Assembly: GCA_944323165.1 (NCBI GenBank)
Contig: CALURK010000012.1
Span: forward strand, 1-54,835
Source of the DNA: Candidatus Gastranaerophilales bacterium
GTDB taxonomy: Bacteria > Cyanobacteriota > Vampirovibrionia > Gastranaerophilales > Gastranaerophilaceae
Reading direction: 5' to 3'
DNA: 54,835 nucleotides
The notes under the pieces are model-generated. The model made no database searches, was not told where the DNA came from, and was given only the letters and a program-made list of their open reading frames with translations. Within the stretch, counting starts at the first letter, position 1. Each line of letters opens with the position of its first letter. Made by a program: the position numbers and the translations under genes. Below, piece after piece: positions 53,059 through 54,835 of this stretch.

Positions 53059-53092
53059 TTTGTCTACTGTAAAAACAGTAGACAAATTATAA
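53059..53092. promoter_or_regulatory. Promoter of the virion block overlapping a perfect inverted repeat
   Basis: TTTGTCTACTGT (53059-53070) and ACAGTAGACAAA (53075-53086) are perfect 12-base arms with an AAAA loop. On the minus strand TATAAT (53091-53086) abuts the repeat, so transcription toward the scaffold gene would begin inside it. A repressor bound there would silence the block. An RNA hairpin at the 5' end is the alternative. Confidence 0.65.
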
Positions 53093-53113
53093 AGCTTATG
53101 TTAATATACACCC

Positions 53114-53893
53114 ATGATTGGAAAATATATTAATTTAAGCAAAACTTTTTATCATATTTGGAACTTTTTAAAAAAAAGCAAAATTGTAATTGAAAAACAT
53201 AAGTTCTTAACTTTTGCCAACTTAACATCAATATTTCTGGGTTTATTTCCGTGTGTGTATGGTCTTTTACGTTTTGAACCCCAAAACAAAATTCCTAATT
53301 TGATGTATTTAATACCAATTCCTGTTGTATATCTTGTATCTTTGGCAGCGTATTTTATTTTTAAAAAATTACCGACTATTAGTCGCATTTTTTCCTTTTT
53401 GCTAAACTCTACCATTATTGTCATATTCCAAATTCTATTTGCTTTAATTATATTTTCTTTTGCAGATTCTTGTGATTTTAATGACAAATGTAATAAAGTA
53501 GAAAATTATCAAGTTGCGCTACAACAATACCCAACTAAACGAGTAGCACATTTCCCAGATAAAATACCGCCAGAAGCTACAAATATCAGAATTTCAGCAG
53601 AGACCTTTTCATTTTTTGGCAGTCAAAGTTTATATTTGGTTTTTGATATTGATAAACAGTACATTGATAATGAAATAGAAAAACATTCTTTTGTGAATAT
53701 TATGGATTATGCTAAAGCTAGCAAATTTTATGGTTTCTACAATAATGATATAGATTTTTCTAAATATACTTTCTATGTTATTAACGACAGAGAACATGAA
53801 AATCTTCCGGGGCATCATTTTCCCTATCATTATGGCATTGGAGTAAACAAAGATTCTAATCAAATATTATATTATTATGAAAATCCTGATTAA
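53114..53893 (+). CDS. Three-pass membrane protein with soluble C-terminal domain
   Basis: The 259-residue protein has about three transmembrane helices within the first 120 residues (LTSIFLGLFPCVYGLL, LIPIPVVYLVSLAAYFIF, TIIVIFQILFALIIFSF). An outside-facing C-terminal domain with DFNDKCNK and GHHFPYHYGIGVNK follows. No family recognised. The ATG is 6 bases after a TAATAT -10 box without a ribosome site, so it looks leaderless. It diverges from the virion block across the operator-like repeat. Confidence 0.65.
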   Translation: MIGKYINLSKTFYHIWNFLKKSKIVIEKHKFLTFANLTSIFLGLFPCVYGLLRFEPQNKIPNLMYLIPIPVVYLVSLAAYFIFKKLPTISRIFSFLLNSTIIVIFQILFALIIFSFADSCDFNDKCNKVENYQVALQQYPTKRVAHFPDKIPPEATNIRISAETFSFFGSQSLYLVFDIDKQYIDNEIEKHSFVNIMDYAKASKFYGFYNNDIDFSKYTFYVINDREHENLPGHHFPYHYGIGVNKDSNQILYYYENPD

Positions 53894-53952
53894 TTTATAT
53901 AAAATATGTGTTATAAATACTAATATACTGTTTTGTAAATACGGAGTTGGTT

Positions 53953-54396
53953 TTGATAAAGTTTCTGCAAATTTTTTATAATTGGATTGCTGGATTAAAA
54001 AAATACCACGCTATGCATATCATAGTACTTCTTCCTTGTTTCCCTTTTATATTGACCTATATGTTAGAACTTCACATGATAGCGTTCTTTTGTAATCCGA
54101 TATTTTTAATCATTATGTTCTCATTCTGCTGGATAGTCATAAATGCTACAATATGCCTCACAATTATAGTTGGAATTATAATGTTCACAATATCAATTAT
54201 TAGGAAACAAAAAATATATATAAAATCGCAGTTTTTATTAAAAAACAAATTTTATAATATTATGTTTTTAGTCTTTTTAATTCTTTGTTTAACACATATA
54301 ATATTTTGTATTATTGATAAAGATTGGGGATTTAGGTACCTACTTTTTCTATATTTATACCCTTTAGATAAATCAGATTCTTTTTTACATTATTAA
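53953..54396 (+). CDS. Polytopic membrane protein, unknown function
   Basis: The protein of about 147 residues consists mainly of four hydrophobic segments (HIIVLLPCFPFILTYM, MIAFFCNPIFLIIMF, VINATICLTIIVGIIMF, MFLVFLILCLTHIIF). The start is a TTG at 53953, six bases after GGAG; a TTG at 53947 is too close to that site. It follows the other membrane protein gene by 59 bases in the same orientation. No family recognised. Confidence 0.55.
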   Translation: MIKFLQIFYNWIAGLKKYHAMHIIVLLPCFPFILTYMLELHMIAFFCNPIFLIIMFSFCWIVINATICLTIIVGIIMFTISIIRKQKIYIKSQFLLKNKFYNIMFLVFLILCLTHIIFCIIDKDWGFRYLLFLYLYPLDKSDSFLHY

Positions 54397-54641
54397 AACT
54401 TTTTAAATTTATTTGTTGGAATTTTTATAGGAATATATAAAATATATGGCTTTAAATACCCTCCTTTTTGTTGTTTATCTGCGTTATTATTGATGTATTT
54501 GATTGCTGTATCTTTCAATCCTTCGTTCATCTTAATTCCCCAATGCTCAAAATCGTAATAATCAAGAACAACAAATGAAATTGAACCATCGTCATTTTGT
54601 TTTAAATCGTATATGTCAGCGTTATGAATTACACCATACAA
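54393..54641 (-). pseudogene. C-terminal fragment of an unknown protein
   Basis: The frame encodes about 82 residues from a TTG (LYGVIHNADIYDLKQNDDGS; SFVVLDYYDFEHWGIKMNEG). Coding-like sequence continues upstream without a start (DLFKNPDKVN preceded by IYHILQL) until an in-frame TAA inside the terminator hairpin at 54681-54708. The protein thus appears to have lost its 5' part. It overlaps the end of the plus-strand membrane gene by 4 bases. Function unknown. Confidence 0.5.
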
Positions 54642-54680
54642 ATTAACCTTATCCGGATTTTTAAATAAGTCAAGTTGTAG

Positions 54681-54713
54681 GATGTGGTAAATTTCAATTT
54701 ACCGCATCTTTTT
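54681..54713 (+). terminator. Rho-independent terminator after the membrane protein genes
   Basis: GATGTGGTAAATT (54681-54693) pairs with AATTTACCGCATC (54696-54708) with one G-T pair, then TTTTT on the plus strand. It interrupts the frame of the minus-strand fragment. Confidence 0.78.
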
Positions 54714-54797
54714 GATTAATTTTGTCTCGGTAAACAAGGGTTACCAAAACCTACAAACTTCTGTACAATAAGGAGCAAAATATGCTACAATTTTCCT

Positions 54798-54835
54798 ATG
54801 AAAATACTAGAATATTTAACAGATCTGCCAAACAA
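54798..54835 (+). CDS. Start of a gene cut by the window edge
   Basis: ATG 54798 opens MKILEYLTDLPNK, 6 bases after a TACAAT -10 box, and would be leaderless like several genes here. An alternative ATG at 54782, with AAGGAGC 6 bases upstream, opens another frame (MLQFSYENTRIFNRSAKQ). The window ends before the product can be recognised. Confidence 0.4.
   Translation, partial: MKILEYLTDLPN

Larger units (their letters stand above)
42491..53092. mobile_element. Podovirus-type virion gene block (incomplete prophage or capsid cassette)
   Basis: About 10.6 kb of almost entirely minus-strand phage genes runs from scaffold (53027) to terminase large subunit (42491). It has capsid, head-tail, nozzle-like, ejection-like, fibre and lysis-type genes. 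No portal, small terminase, integrase, repressor or replication gene is found between the flanking chromosomal genes. I see no flanking direct repeats. A promoter overlapping an inverted repeat lies at its upstream end, and one plus-strand moron-like gene lies inside. Either a decayed prophage or a domesticated or satellite-like capsid locus. Confidence 0.8.

Noticed and set aside
42480..53115. Attachment-site direct repeats around the virion block
   Set aside because: I compared the two junctions by eye and found no convincing repeat; a computed search is needed.

Overview
The window is AT-rich, uses the standard bacterial code, and comes from a diderm bacterium: it has a TamB/AsmA-type 1444-residue protein, a lipoprotein with a lipobox, and several Sec signal peptides. 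Several traits recall the gut Gastranaerophilales (Melainabacteria/Vampirovibrionia): the low G+C, the many signal-peptide-less proteins starting with a short 'I-x-P-x-x-x-N...F' motif, and the leaderless start sites. This assignment is an inference from gestalt, not from a marker comparison. Housekeeping genes present are trmL, nnrD-like, ruvA, argS, priA, glyQ, rpsB and tsf, plus one tRNA-Ser(UGA).

Layout. 1-1610: 5' part of a type IIL (MmeI-like) restriction-modification enzyme, cut by the window edge. 1767-5462: a GFO/IDH/MocA oxidoreductase, a CDP-alcohol phosphatidyltransferase, TrmL, a HEPN-MNT pair and NAD(P)HX dehydratase. 5466-6408: three small HTH regulators around a promoter whose -10 box lies inside an inverted repeat. 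6410-9653: two tandem UshA-like 5'-nucleotidase paralogues. 9730-12010: ruvA, the tRNA-Ser, then two broken genes. 12073-20363: a degenerate M48-like secreted protein, argS, an orphan sugar-binding lipoprotein with an apparent CTG start, two small exported or membrane proteins, and a 1033-residue SF1 helicase with a C-terminal nuclease-like domain. 20454-39731: priA, the TamB/AsmA-like protein, an EF-hand protein, glyQ, two overlapping APC amino acid permeases, an HD-GYP phosphodiesterase, a GH13-like protein, and a 557-residue protein with a papain-like Cys-His-Asp pattern. 39732-42486: rpsB leader, rpsB, tsf and a DegT-like protein.

42491-53092 is a compact block of podovirus-type virion genes, almost all on the minus strand: scaffold, major capsid protein, probable decoration protein, lytic enzyme, head-tail adaptor, nozzle-like protein, probable ejection protein, membrane protein, two fibre proteins, DUF1353 and terminase large subunit. 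I find no portal, integrase, repressor or replication gene. The block starts at its own promoter, which overlaps a perfect 12-bp inverted repeat. One plus-strand gene (49195-49479) sits between virion genes with hairpins on both sides, like a moron. To the right are two unknown membrane proteins, a truncated minus-strand fragment, a terminator and the start of another gene.

The points most worth a second look are the portal-less capsid cassette with its operator-like palindrome and moron; the papain-like 557-residue protein; the recurrent leaderless promoters (-10 box 6-7 nt before the start codon, no Shine-Dalgarno); the shared N-terminal motif; and the pair of broken genes beside the tRNA. 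All functions are assigned by reading motifs; no database search was run.
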